A DNA stretch of 64,000 bases, taken from assembly GCA_965267355.1 (NCBI GenBank), contig OZ253956.1, positions 2,418,001-2,482,000 of the forward strand. Reading direction: 5' to 3'. This document shows, in pieces, positions 17,223 through 25,379 of this stretch. The translations under genes and the position numbers were made by a program. The DNA is from GCA-002793235 sp965267355 (lineage in GTDB: Bacteria; Bacteroidota; Bacteroidia; Flavobacteriales_E; Vicingaceae). Under the pieces are notes generated by a model, which did no database searches, was not told where the DNA came from, and saw only the letters and a list, made by a program, of their open reading frames with translations. Positions within the stretch are counted from its first letter, which is position 1; each line of letters begins with the position of its first letter.

Positions 17223-17896
17223 TGAGAACACTAACCCTATTATTTACGGCTTTAGTTTTGGTAGCTTGCCAATCGGTAGAAACTCCAAAAGAAGCAACTG
17301 CTGACACCACACAACCCGAACAATTAGCTGAAGAGGAAGTAAAACCAGAAGATGAAAACGACATTGCCATTGAGGCTGATTTCACCGAATGTGGAAACGA
17401 TATTATGATAATTGAAAATACCGATCCTCACATTTGTAAAGATTACGGAGATTCTATGATTTATGCTTATGATAAGTTTACAGTAAAAACTGTTCACCAC
17501 CCAGAATATAATGGAAATATCATATACATAACCAACCATAAATACGGTAATGTTTTTACTATTGGAGAAAAAGAAAGTGTTTTTTTTATGGGCTTTTATC
17601 AGCAATATGCCATAATAGATGAAGGCACCAGCCAGGTAAGAACACTGTACATTTACGACATTGAAAAACAAGCTTTAGTATATACCGATAGTTATTTAAG
17701 TGAGCTTATTTTAAAAGATAGTATGCTTTACTTCTACCAGCAGGTATATGCCGAAAACATGGATGAATTGCCAGAATGCCCTGAAGAACTAAAAGAACTA
17801 GGCGATGATGTTGGATATGCTGGCGAAATAAAGTACGACTTTAAACAAAAAGGTTCTGCACCAACAGGTGTTTACAAGTGTCAGTACTTTGAGTAA
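17222..17896 (+). CDS. Hypothetical lipoprotein, coupled to the gene before
   Basis: The 224-aa product begins with a lipoprotein signal (LLFTALVLVACQSVE, Cys near 16). A Glu/Thr-rich linker follows (about 20-48), then a beta-rich domain with repeated Tyr and aromatic residues. I do not recognise a domain; the spacing of strands suggests a small propeller or beta-sandwich, which is a guess. It starts within the stop codon of the preceding lipoprotein gene. After its end there are about 170 bp of AT-rich sequence with no feature I can support. Confidence 0.6.
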   Translation: MRTLTLLFTALVLVACQSVETPKEATADTTQPEQLAEEEVKPEDENDIAIEADFTECGNDIMIIENTDPHICKDYGDSMIYAYDKFTVKTVHHPEYNGNIIYITNHKYGNVFTIGEKESVFFMGFYQQYAIIDEGTSQVRTLYIYDIEKQALVYTDSYLSELILKDSMLYFYQQVYAENMDELPECPEELKELGDDVGYAGEIKYDFKQKGSAPTGVYKCQYFE

Positions 17897-18067
17897 TAAA
17901 TCACTTTACTTCCTTCTTAATTATCAAAGAATATAATGGCAAGCCAGATATTCTTCTCACATTACCGTAATGGATAAAATAATTTAAAACAAAAATCCGT
18001 TTACAATATATAACCATTAAACACTTGCCTATTCAACATCTCTACACAACCCCTAAACCTATCTGTT

Positions 18068-19174
18068 ATGAAACTTTCCAAACTACTGTTGTGTATGGTG
18101 TTACACCTTACTTCTACGCTATTAATTGCTCAAGTTTATACTTACCAGGATGTTGATGCCCTCTTAAAAAAAGCCGAAAAAGATTCTATTGCTCATATAG
18201 AGCGATTGGCAGCATTAAAATTTCATGAACTCATTAACCAATACAGAAAAGAAAACGGTTTAAACGAAATTAAATGGAACGAAACCCTGTGGATAGCAAC
18301 CATTAACCATAATACATGGATGGATAAAGCAGGTGATTTATCACACCGTCAAAAAGTTAACACCAAGTATTTTACAGGCAATAGTCCCGGAAACCGTTTA
18401 GACTATGCTGCTGGAGGAAAAGCAGGTATTCGATGGAGTGGAGAAAATGCTTTGTATAATTACAGTCATAAATCTTACAGTTATAGCAATAGTAGAGGAA
18501 AAACCAAAGAAGAAATAGCCAATAACATAGCTCAACGATCTTTTAACCAGTGGAAAAACTCACCCGGACACAATGATAATATGTTGGGTAAAAAACACGG
18601 ATCACATGGGGTAGCATTTAAAATTACCAGTAGTAGAGTTTGGGGTACCGATTTATTTTCTTCCTCAGGTTCCGATTACAAGCCCTCTCCTTCTAACTAT
18701 ATGGCAAAAGCCAAAACCAAAAGTTCTATTCCTGGTAAGAAAACCAGAAGATTTAGCACTTATAAAAACAAGCTTATTCTTCATGAAGAATTGAGCACTA
18801 CTCTAAACAACGAATTAAACCTTAAGGGTAAAAATTGGACTAAAAAAGATGGTTTAGCAAAAAGCAAAGCTTACCGAATTGCTCGGGTAAAACAACATGC
18901 TAATGACAATGGTGTAGTATTAACCGAAACCGAAATAACCATTGAAAAGAAGTTATTTGGCTTAATAAAAAAACAAATAAACACCTACTCTGCTGTTATT
19001 GAGCGTGATATCAATCAATTCGATTCTAAAGAAGTAACTAAAGAACTCAGCAATATGCTTAAAAACAACCAATCCATTAACCCAAAAAGTAAAATAGACC
19101 TTGCATTAGTGCTTAAAAAGAAAAAAGATAAAGTGCGCATTACTTTGGTTAGTATTCTCTATAACCCAGTATGA
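18068..19174 (+). CDS. Secreted CAP (SCP/PR1) domain protein
   Basis: The 368-aa protein has a signal peptide (LLLCMVLHLTSTLLIAQ). Residues about 45-205 form a CAP domain: HELINQYRKENGLNEIKWN, the histidine in TINHNTWM, then FNQWKNSPGHNDNML and GVAFKI. These match the CAP signature blocks including conserved His and Glu positions. CAP proteins are extracellular and bind sterols, lipids or other ligands or act as toxins in eukaryotes; bacterial roles are mostly unknown. The C-terminal 150 residues are lysine-rich with no recognised domain and no T9SS tail. Confidence 0.8.
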   Translation: MKLSKLLLCMVLHLTSTLLIAQVYTYQDVDALLKKAEKDSIAHIERLAALKFHELINQYRKENGLNEIKWNETLWIATINHNTWMDKAGDLSHRQKVNTKYFTGNSPGNRLDYAAGGKAGIRWSGENALYNYSHKSYSYSNSRGKTKEEIANNIAQRSFNQWKNSPGHNDNMLGKKHGSHGVAFKITSSRVWGTDLFSSSGSDYKPSPSNYMAKAKTKSSIPGKKTRRFSTYKNKLILHEELSTTLNNELNLKGKNWTKKDGLAKSKAYRIARVKQHANDNGVVLTETEITIEKKLFGLIKKQINTYSAVIERDINQFDSKEVTKELSNMLKNNQSINPKSKIDLALVLKKKKDKVRITLVSILYNPV

Positions 19175-19220
19175 TTTAGAATTACTGAAAGGAGGGATGG
19201 AAAAGTAAAGAAGGTAAATT

Positions 19221-19425
19221 CTTTCATTTCCTGTTCTTTTTCCATTGCTGAAAAAGAACCAAAAAATCTACCGCTGACAATAAATCACTAAAAATAGATT
19301 ACAATACTTCTAGAAGAAAAGAACTCGGCTAACGCCTCAAACAGCTTTTCTTCATAAACTTTAATCGACAATCTATTTTCTTAACGCGATTTCTTGAATG
19401 CGGACTGACGACCTATCTAAAATCC
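19221..19425 (+). repeat. Structured intergenic repeat, module A, copy 1
   Basis: This noncoding stretch is closely similar to 27011-27209. It holds a 10-bp perfect hairpin (GTTCTTTTTC at 19233-19242 with GAAAAAGAAC at 19250-19259). A larger cloverleaf-like fold follows: outer stem 19291-19300 with 19370-19379 (10 bp perfect), inner stem GAAGAAAAG 19313-19321 with CTTTTCTTC 19345-19353, and a GGC/GCC tip. Shared unpaired blocks include ATCTACCGCTGACAA, AGAACTCGGCT and CTTGAATGCGG. Orientation is given as in the window; the transcribed strand is unknown. Confidence 0.75.
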
Positions 19426-19433
19426 TAATTAAC

Positions 19434-19537
19434 AAAGGGTGCAATGGGAAGAAAGAAAGGCGAGCCAGACAAAGCCCTGAGCGCTGAAGCTTCTTTCTTT
19501 CTAGCGTTTTGGTTCTTTTGGGCAATGCAAAAGAACA
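19434..19537 (+). repeat. Structured intergenic repeat, module B, copy 1
   Basis: This is about 100 nt, nearly identical to 28375-28477. A 10-bp stem (AGAAAGAAAG at 19450-19459 with CTTTCTTTCT at 19493-19502) encloses a loop with GGCGAGCCAGA and GCTGAAGC. A second perfect 9-bp hairpin follows (GTTCTTTTG at 19512-19520 with CAAAAGAAC at 19528-19536, loop GGCAATG). It lies directly before the M23 peptidase gene and after module A. No coding potential is evident; the window from 19175 to 19620 otherwise holds nothing else I can name. Confidence 0.75.
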
Positions 19538-19620
19538 TAAAGAGCATTATTTAATAAACGTTAACACCCCCCTGTGTATAACTCAATTGCCCGATATTGT
19601 TGAGAATTATTATCTTCGTG

Positions 19621-20553
19621 GTGCAGAAAAAAGATATTTTGCAGAACATAAAACTGGTCATCTTATCATTTATAGTTATTGTAAGCTTAACACTAAAAGC
19701 TGAAAATAACCCTCCCCTACACCCTGATTCTGCAAGAATTGAAGGAAGTGTAGATGACAGCCCTCCTATGCTGTATATCGGTAAAAAGAAAGATAACGTG
19801 TTGCACGTTAACCACATTAACCTGTTTGTAGATAGCATTAACTGTACCTTACATGATACGATGCCTTTGTACGATTGGATTACTGATGACATTCACTTCA
19901 GAAAGTTTGATTTTAGCAAGATACAAGATACACTAGAGCTGGTACTAAACGATAGTACTGACCACTTTACACCACCATTTAAAGGAGAAATTACCTCAGA
20001 ATTTGGTCGCAGAAGATGGCGTTACCATTATGGAATTGACATTGACCTGAATAAAGGTGATACCGTACGGGTAGCATTTTCTGGTAAAGTTAGGGTTAGT
20101 ACTTATAGTAAAACTTACGGACATGTGGTGGTGGTAAGACACAATAACGGATTAGAAACCCTTTATGCTCACCTAAGTAAACGATTGGTTGAAGCAGACT
20201 CTGTAATTACATCAGGTACCGTATTAGGTTTAGGTGGTAATACAGGCCGAAGTTATGGCAGCCACCTGCACTTTGAAGTACGCTACTTTGACGAGCCACT
20301 AGACCCAAGAGACCTAATTGCCTTTGAAGATTTTAAAACGCATAACGATTTATTTACCATATCGCAATGCAACTTTCAGTATAAAGACGAACTAAAAATA
20401 ATGAGTGCCATTAAATACCACCGTGTTCGTAGTGGCAATACCTTAGGACACATTGCCCGTAAATACGGAACAACAGTTGGCACACTTTGCCGTTTAAATG
20501 GTATTAAAAGTACTTCTATCTTGCAAATAGGACAACGAATTAGAGTGAGATAG
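19621..20553 (+). CDS. M23-family peptidoglycan endopeptidase with C-terminal LysM
   Basis: The M23 domain covers about the middle third: zinc-site block HYGIDIDLNKGD, the VVVRHNNGLETLYAHLS block and GRSYGSHLHFEVRYF with the H-x-H pair. A C-terminal LysM domain follows (HRVRSGNTLGHIARKYGTTVGTL...IGQRIRVR). Such proteins cut peptide crosslinks in peptidoglycan during growth and division. The GTG at 19621 gives a signal peptide (MQKKDILQNIKLVILSFIV). A TTG at 19597 is also in frame but adds only eight residues and precedes a possible promoter box TATCTTCG at 19611-19618. Either start gives the same mature protein. Confidence 0.85.
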   Translation: MQKKDILQNIKLVILSFIVIVSLTLKAENNPPLHPDSARIEGSVDDSPPMLYIGKKKDNVLHVNHINLFVDSINCTLHDTMPLYDWITDDIHFRKFDFSKIQDTLELVLNDSTDHFTPPFKGEITSEFGRRRWRYHYGIDIDLNKGDTVRVAFSGKVRVSTYSKTYGHVVVVRHNNGLETLYAHLSKRLVEADSVITSGTVLGLGGNTGRSYGSHLHFEVRYFDEPLDPRDLIAFEDFKTHNDLFTISQCNFQYKDELKIMSAIKYHRVRSGNTLGHIARKYGTTVGTLCRLNGIKSTSILQIGQRIRVR

Positions 20554-20641
20554 TATGGTTTCAGCAATCAATATTTTAGCTTTCTTTTTCTTTTTTACTT
20601 ACTTTAGTAAACTTTATATCTCAAAATTTTAAACCTAAATC

Positions 20642-21805
20642 ATGAAAATAATTACAATTTGTTTAAGTATTGTTATTTGTGCGTTTTCTTCGGTAAATGC
20701 ACAGTGGGTTCAAATTACATCTGGAGTAACAGCCAAACTTGACGCAATTCATTTTATAGATTCTCAAACAGGATATACTAGTGGAGGGTTTACTAATGCT
20801 CTAAAGACTACTGATGGTGGTAATAACTGGACATTAACTTCATCACAAGGGTTTCGTGATTATAGTTTTATAGACAACTCTAATGGGTATGGTGCTTCTA
20901 TCTCTAGTATGGCTATAGCTAAAACTTCAGACGGAGGTAATTCCTGGACATCACTTACACCACCTACTGGTAACTCTTTATGGGGTGTGGCTACTACAAG
21001 CTCAAGTACAGCTTATTTTGTAGGTACTGGAGGAACTATTTGGAAAACTACCAATAGCGGTTCTAGCTTTACTGTTATCAATACTGGTCCTTCAGGCTTA
21101 TTAACAGATGTAGTTTTTACAAGTAGCACTACAGGCTTTATTTTAGCACAAACCAATGGAATACATAAAACTACTAATAGCGGAACATCATGGACATTAG
21201 TTCATTCACCTTCAGGTTTAATGACTGAGATGTGCTTTCCTGATGCTAATACTGGATATGCTGTGGGGACGAGTGGTTTAGTGGTTAAAACAACCGATGG
21301 CGGTAACAACTGGACTAGTTTAACTACAGGAAGTACTGGGTATTTTCAAGGAGTACACTTTTTTGATGTTAACACAGGTATAGTAGTAGGTACAGGTGGT
21401 CAAATATATTACACCAACGATGGTGGTACTAATTGGCATATGCAAACTTCTGGAACTACTGAAGACCTTTATGATGTAAGAATGCTTTCAGCAACTAGTG
21501 CAGTAGTTACTGGTGATAATGGAATGATACTCAAAAACACCAATATTATAGTAGGAATTGATGAAAATATTACCAATACTAAAATAGTGTTATACCCTAG
21601 TCCAACTAAAGATGTATTAAATATTGTTACAGATAATACAAAAATTAATAACGCAGAAATCTTCGATATTACTGGAAAACAGATGTCCACTACTATTACA
21701 CAAGATAAAAGTAGTATTAATGTTGCCAATTTAGCTGCAGGAACTTATTTTATTAAGATTAGTACAGATAATAATACCATTACTAAAAAGTTTATAAAGG
21801 AATAA
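20642..21805 (+). CDS. Secreted YCF48/BNR-repeat protein with T9SS sorting domain
   Basis: The 387-aa protein has a signal peptide (IICAFSSVNAQ-type end near residue 20) and about six propeller blades with the motif TTDGGNNWT, TSDGGNSWT, TTNSGTSWT and NDGGTNWH. The last 80 residues are a T9SS type A tail: VLYPSPTKDVLNI, then FDITGKQM, GTYFIKI and a final FIKE. It is predicted to be exported through T9SS as an extracellular beta-propeller. Its ligand is unknown. It lies between the M23 peptidase and the convergent FN3 gene. Confidence 0.85.
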   Translation: MKIITICLSIVICAFSSVNAQWVQITSGVTAKLDAIHFIDSQTGYTSGGFTNALKTTDGGNNWTLTSSQGFRDYSFIDNSNGYGASISSMAIAKTSDGGNSWTSLTPPTGNSLWGVATTSSSTAYFVGTGGTIWKTTNSGSSFTVINTGPSGLLTDVVFTSSTTGFILAQTNGIHKTTNSGTSWTLVHSPSGLMTEMCFPDANTGYAVGTSGLVVKTTDGGNNWTSLTTGSTGYFQGVHFFDVNTGIVVGTGGQIYYTNDGGTNWHMQTSGTTEDLYDVRMLSATSAVVTGDNGMILKNTNIIVGIDENITNTKIVLYPSPTKDVLNIVTDNTKINNAEIFDITGKQMSTTITQDKSSINVANLAAGTYFIKISTDNNTITKKFIKE

Positions 21806-21876
21806 AAAAACAAGACCCACCCCTAGCCTTACTGCACAAAACCAAAGGTGGGCAACTTGCCTCTACAAGTATGTTA

Positions 21877-22485
21877 TTAAGTAACAATTATATTAATCGG
21901 ACCTTTCCAGGGACCTTGCTCATCCTTTAATACAGCAGCTACCCTAAAATAATAACGCTTACCTGGTTTTAAACCACCAAGTATGGCAGTAGCCTGAAGC
22001 GTTACTTTACCCGTTATCCATTCTTCCTGATCTAAGGAATATTGCCAAATGTAACTGGCTCTACCCTCTGCTATACCTACCAACTCCACCTGACCTTCGT
22101 AGGGTGTATTTTTAACTGTAAAAATTCTTTTAGCAGTTCCTCCGGTACGTTTTACATCCATAGCAGCACTGTAAATAATAGCATCACCCTCTTCAGAATT
22201 ATCGTTGGCAATGCGCTGCACATAATTACCTAAAGCAGTCAACTGTGTATCTAACTCAAAAGCTTTGGTATGCATTAAGGCAGTTTGTTCTTTGCTAGGA
22301 GCACTTTTAGCTTTTTCGTAAGCTGCTAGTAGCTCATCAGTTAATCGGGTAATGTCATCATAACCCGGTATGGGGTCAGAAAACAATTTATTTTCTTTCA
22401 TAGAGCTAACCACTAAACGAGAAAACTCTATTTTTTCGGGTACACTTTGTGAGGCAAGTCTTAATACTACAATCCATCGTTTCAT
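21877..22485 (-). CDS. Cytoplasmic protein with helical domain and C-terminal fibronectin type III domain
   Basis: The ATG at 22485 gives 202 residues; the frame extends to a TTG at 22530 but homologous starts of this family (K-R/K-x-x-V-x-L...SVPEKIEF) fit the ATG. Residues 1-115 are helical with ASQSVPEKIEFSRLVVSSM and end in GDAIIYSAAMDVK. Residues about 125-200 form a FN3 domain: VELVGIAEGRASYIWQYSLD, then GGLKPGKRYYFRVAAVL and GPWKGP. There is no signal peptide, so it seems cytoplasmic. Proteins of this layout recur in Bacteroidota without known function. The 21-bp array lies 215-380 bp upstream on the same strand. Confidence 0.72.
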   Translation of the reverse strand: MKRWIVVLRLASQSVPEKIEFSRLVVSSMKENKLFSDPIPGYDDITRLTDELLAAYEKAKSAPSKEQTALMHTKAFELDTQLTALGNYVQRIANDNSEEGDAIIYSAAMDVKRTGGTAKRIFTVKNTPYEGQVELVGIAEGRASYIWQYSLDQEEWITGKVTLQATAILGGLKPGKRYYFRVAAVLKDEQGPWKGPINIIVT

Positions 22486-22699
22486 ATCGTTACGTTTTAA
22501 GACTTGATTAAAGCACTTGGCTTTAAACAATTGGTTAATAATTCAAGGTTTTAAAGAACACTGTTCGTACTAAAACAAACGCCCATTTATTAACCGCTAT
22601 TGCCTAAGCAAACTGTTAAAATTTATTAATTGACTGATTTTTAGTTGTTTAAAATCAAATTTGGTAGCATTTTTTAATATAAGAAAGGAACAAAACAAT

Positions 22700-22867
22700 A
22701 TTGATTTGTAAAAATGGAAGATTGTTTTATAAAAAAACTATATCGTTTTTTAAGGATATTAAATTGTTTTTTTAAGCCCCTACTTTGTTTTTTAAGGATT
22801 GAATATTGCTTTTTAACAATACTATATTGTTTTATAAAAAGCCGAGATTACTTCCTTAAAATGGGAA
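22700..22867 (-). repeat. Tandem array of eight 21-bp units (12-nt conserved, 9-nt variable)
   Basis: Units begin at 22700, 22721, 22742, 22763, 22784, 22805, 22826 and 22847, exactly 21 bp apart. On the plus strand each begins with a variant of ATTGTTTTTTAA (minus strand TTAAAAAACAAT) followed by about nine bases that differ between units. The first and eighth are weaker, and ATTA continues in phase at 22868 and 22889. All frames contain stops, so it is not coding. The spacing equals two helical turns, so the T-tracts sit on one face. It lies between the FN3 gene start (22485) and the NACHT gene stop (22932). The other bases of that 446-bp gap are AT-rich with nothing else I can support. Confidence 0.72.
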
Positions 22868-22931
22868 ATTAAGTAATGAAGTCTTAGAATTAAATATTAA
22901 AGAAATAAGTAGTATAAACACTTAGCGAGTG

Positions 22932-25280
22932 TCATCCTCCTTTCTCAAGAGCAAAAGATTCATTAAATCTATACGCAGGTTCTTTTATAACTTTGTTTAT
23001 ATAATCTCTTTTCTTTTCTATTTGTTTTTGAATTTTTTCTCGTAATTCTTTACTAGTTGATTTTTTATCAACTGAATTAATATCAAGAACCATATCAGCC
23101 ACTAATGGCAATAACGGGTGCTTCATAAACTCTTCTCTTTCCATCAATTCTAGCATTTTACTATCATCATCAATATAGTTTGACATCAATGCTGTGGCTA
23201 TTGTCATCAAGCAATAATTATTGTCTGAATTATTTTCTTCTAAAAGTATTTCGTCAAACGATTCTTTTAAGGTGGTTACAAGAGTTACTGATTTAAAATT
23301 ATGTCCAAACCAATAACTGAGCATAGCATAAATAAGTGGCAATGGAATTTTGTAAAAGTGACTGTTTTTATCTTTAGATTGTTCTTTTACTTCATTCACA
23401 CATAACAATATGTTTTCTAAAGATTTACGTACAAGTTTCTTTCGTTCAGATGGTTTTGTTTGATATAATGCTTGAGCTAAATAGCCCATACCACTTGAAT
23501 TCACAAACCAATCCTTTAGAGTTTCATTTGGAGAGTTTTTTATAACATCATCAATCATGCCTTCCAGTTCTTTAGATAAACCAGCATAAAAAATAGCAGT
23601 ATTTTGCCAAACTATTTCATTGAATTTTTTATGTAATTTATCATAATGAGACCCCCTCTTATGATGATAAATCTCGTGGGAAGCAAAGTATTCAATAAAT
23701 GATTGCTGTTTAAATCCAACCATGTTAGATTCAGATCTATATAACAACCCTGAATTATGTATTATTTGTGTAATCTCCTCTTCTGTCTGTTCTTGATACC
23801 CTCTTTCGGTTAAAAATTCATTTACAAATTTTCTAAATTTATCGAAAGTATACTCATACTTGTTATCATCAAGCATCTCTAAAGCAAATGCACTAAAAAT
23901 TCTCAACTTAATATTAAATATTAATAAACTACCTCTATCTTGTACATTTAACTTACCTAGTAATACATTACTAAAGTCAGTATAAATATCAGATAGTGTA
24001 GCAGGTATCTCATTATTATTTTCATCATATAACAATGAAATTAGAGTCACTGTTAAAGGAGTAGTAGGTAGTTTTGAAAAAATATCACTCTCTTTGAGTA
24101 CTTGTATAAATCTTTCAGCTCTATCAGTTCCTTCAAAAAATTTAGTAACAAATGTTTCGACTTGTTTAACATTAAAGTTATGAATATTGATTGTATCTGC
24201 AGTATTATCGTAATCAATTTCACTTTTTCTATGTGTTAAAACATAATTCGTCTCATTTTCGTCACAGTATTCTTTTAATTTATCAAATAATTCATCTTTT
24301 TCCGAAACATTTAATAAATCAAAGTCATCAATGAATAGTATTATTTTATATTCTTTAATTAATTCTTCATCATAAAATTGGTTTGCCAATTCTTTTATTG
24401 AATTGTTTATTAATTCAGAAATATTAAATTGATTATCTCTTATTAAAGTTGCTTTAAGTTTAACAGGTATCTTCTTGTTTTGATGAATGTAATTAGGGTC
24501 ACATAAGTTACACAATATTGTGTTCAATGTTTTTGTTTTACCAGCTCCTTGTTCACCCGAGAGCAACAAATTAGTTTTAATATCATCTATATGCTTAATA
24601 TTAACAGACCTAGTTTTTATTTCCTTAACCTTAGTTTTTGTGTTTTCTTCTATAACATCTTTAGTTAATTTAGGCTCAATGTATATATCTAATAATTTTT
24701 TGATTTTTTTATCATCTAACCTCCTTATTCTTAATTCTCTGATACTAATATCCTTTTCAACGTCACTTCTTAATTGTTTTGAATATTCTTTAGCAAATGC
24801 ATCTCCAGGCAACCAGAAATCGGGGTAATTTTCATCAATAATTGGTATTAAATTTTCATTCCACCAAAATGAAAAATTATTATATGTTTTTAACTTGGAA
24901 CTTGAACTAATCTGCGTTTGTGCACCCCCAGTGAAATTTTCATTAGTAACTACTTTAACTTTATTTATGCTAATAGATTCCCCATTTATTCCAGTATACT
25001 TATACTCAAAAGATTGATATATTTGATTTTTAATTGTCTCTATTTCGTTTGTCCCACCTCCTATTCTACCTTTTTTAACAACAAACGAATACCAATCATC
25101 ACCTTCTAAATCATGTGGATATCTTCCAATAATATCTTTTCCAGATTCAGGTGCACCATATCTATGTGTATGCATAACATCTTTAAACCCCATCTTTATT
25201 AGTAAATCAATTAAAAACTCTCTAAACTCAGCTTCATCTTTAAAGCTTTTAAGCTTTTCAATTTTATCAACTTGTACCAT
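22932..25280 (-). CDS. NACHT/STAND-like NTPase with N-terminal nuclease-like domain (candidate defence protein)
   Basis: Starting at ATG 25280 (MVQVDKIEKL) the protein has 782 residues. Residues about 1-100 resemble a PD-(D/E)xK nuclease fold: GAPESGKDIIGR with D49, then WYSFVVKKG with K69; the usual acidic residue before the lysine is a valine, so activity is uncertain. The NTPase core has Walker A GEQGAGKT (242-249) and Walker B IILFIDDFD (313-321). A later FIEYFAS motif matches the winged-helix region of NACHT proteins. The C-terminal 250 residues are helical and probably sense a trigger. Such architectures are typical of antiphage NTPases. The frame extends 45 codons further to 25415, but that part overlaps the divergent gene. 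Confidence 0.72.
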   Translation of the reverse strand: MVQVDKIEKLKSFKDEAEFREFLIDLLIKMGFKDVMHTHRYGAPESGKDIIGRYPHDLEGDDWYSFVVKKGRIGGGTNEIETIKNQIYQSFEYKYTGINGESISINKVKVVTNENFTGGAQTQISSSSKLKTYNNFSFWWNENLIPIIDENYPDFWLPGDAFAKEYSKQLRSDVEKDISIRELRIRRLDDKKIKKLLDIYIEPKLTKDVIEENTKTKVKEIKTRSVNIKHIDDIKTNLLLSGEQGAGKTKTLNTILCNLCDPNYIHQNKKIPVKLKATLIRDNQFNISELINNSIKELANQFYDEELIKEYKIILFIDDFDLLNVSEKDELFDKLKEYCDENETNYVLTHRKSEIDYDNTADTINIHNFNVKQVETFVTKFFEGTDRAERFIQVLKESDIFSKLPTTPLTVTLISLLYDENNNEIPATLSDIYTDFSNVLLGKLNVQDRGSLLIFNIKLRIFSAFALEMLDDNKYEYTFDKFRKFVNEFLTERGYQEQTEEEITQIIHNSGLLYRSESNMVGFKQQSFIEYFASHEIYHHKRGSHYDKLHKKFNEIVWQNTAIFYAGLSKELEGMIDDVIKNSPNETLKDWFVNSSGMGYLAQALYQTKPSERKKLVRKSLENILLCVNEVKEQSKDKNSHFYKIPLPLIYAMLSYWFGHNFKSVTLVTTLKESFDEILLEENNSDNNYCLMTIATALMSNYIDDDSKMLELMEREEFMKHPLLPLVADMVLDINSVDKKSTSKELREKIQKQIEKKRDYINKVIKEPAYRFNESFALEKGG

Positions 25281-25379
25281 TATAAAAGAATTAAACATTA
25301 AAACTAAAGAATATAATTCAAACATCAATCCGTATAAATACTTACAAGCTATCCAATAAACAATTCCTAATTTTACTCT

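Noticed and set aside
19509..19703. Small plus-strand open frame across module B and the M23 start
   Set aside because: It lies in the repeat hairpin and overlaps the M23 peptidase in another frame, with no protein-like pattern.
21806..21876. Terminator between the convergent T9SS and FN3 genes
   Set aside because: CCCACC and GGTGGG can pair, but the loop is about 25 nt and no T-run follows, so support is too weak.
22700..22909. CRISPR array
   Set aside because: Repeats of 12 nt with 9-nt variable parts are far shorter than CRISPR units, are imperfect, and no cas gene is present. It is kept as a different kind of periodic array.
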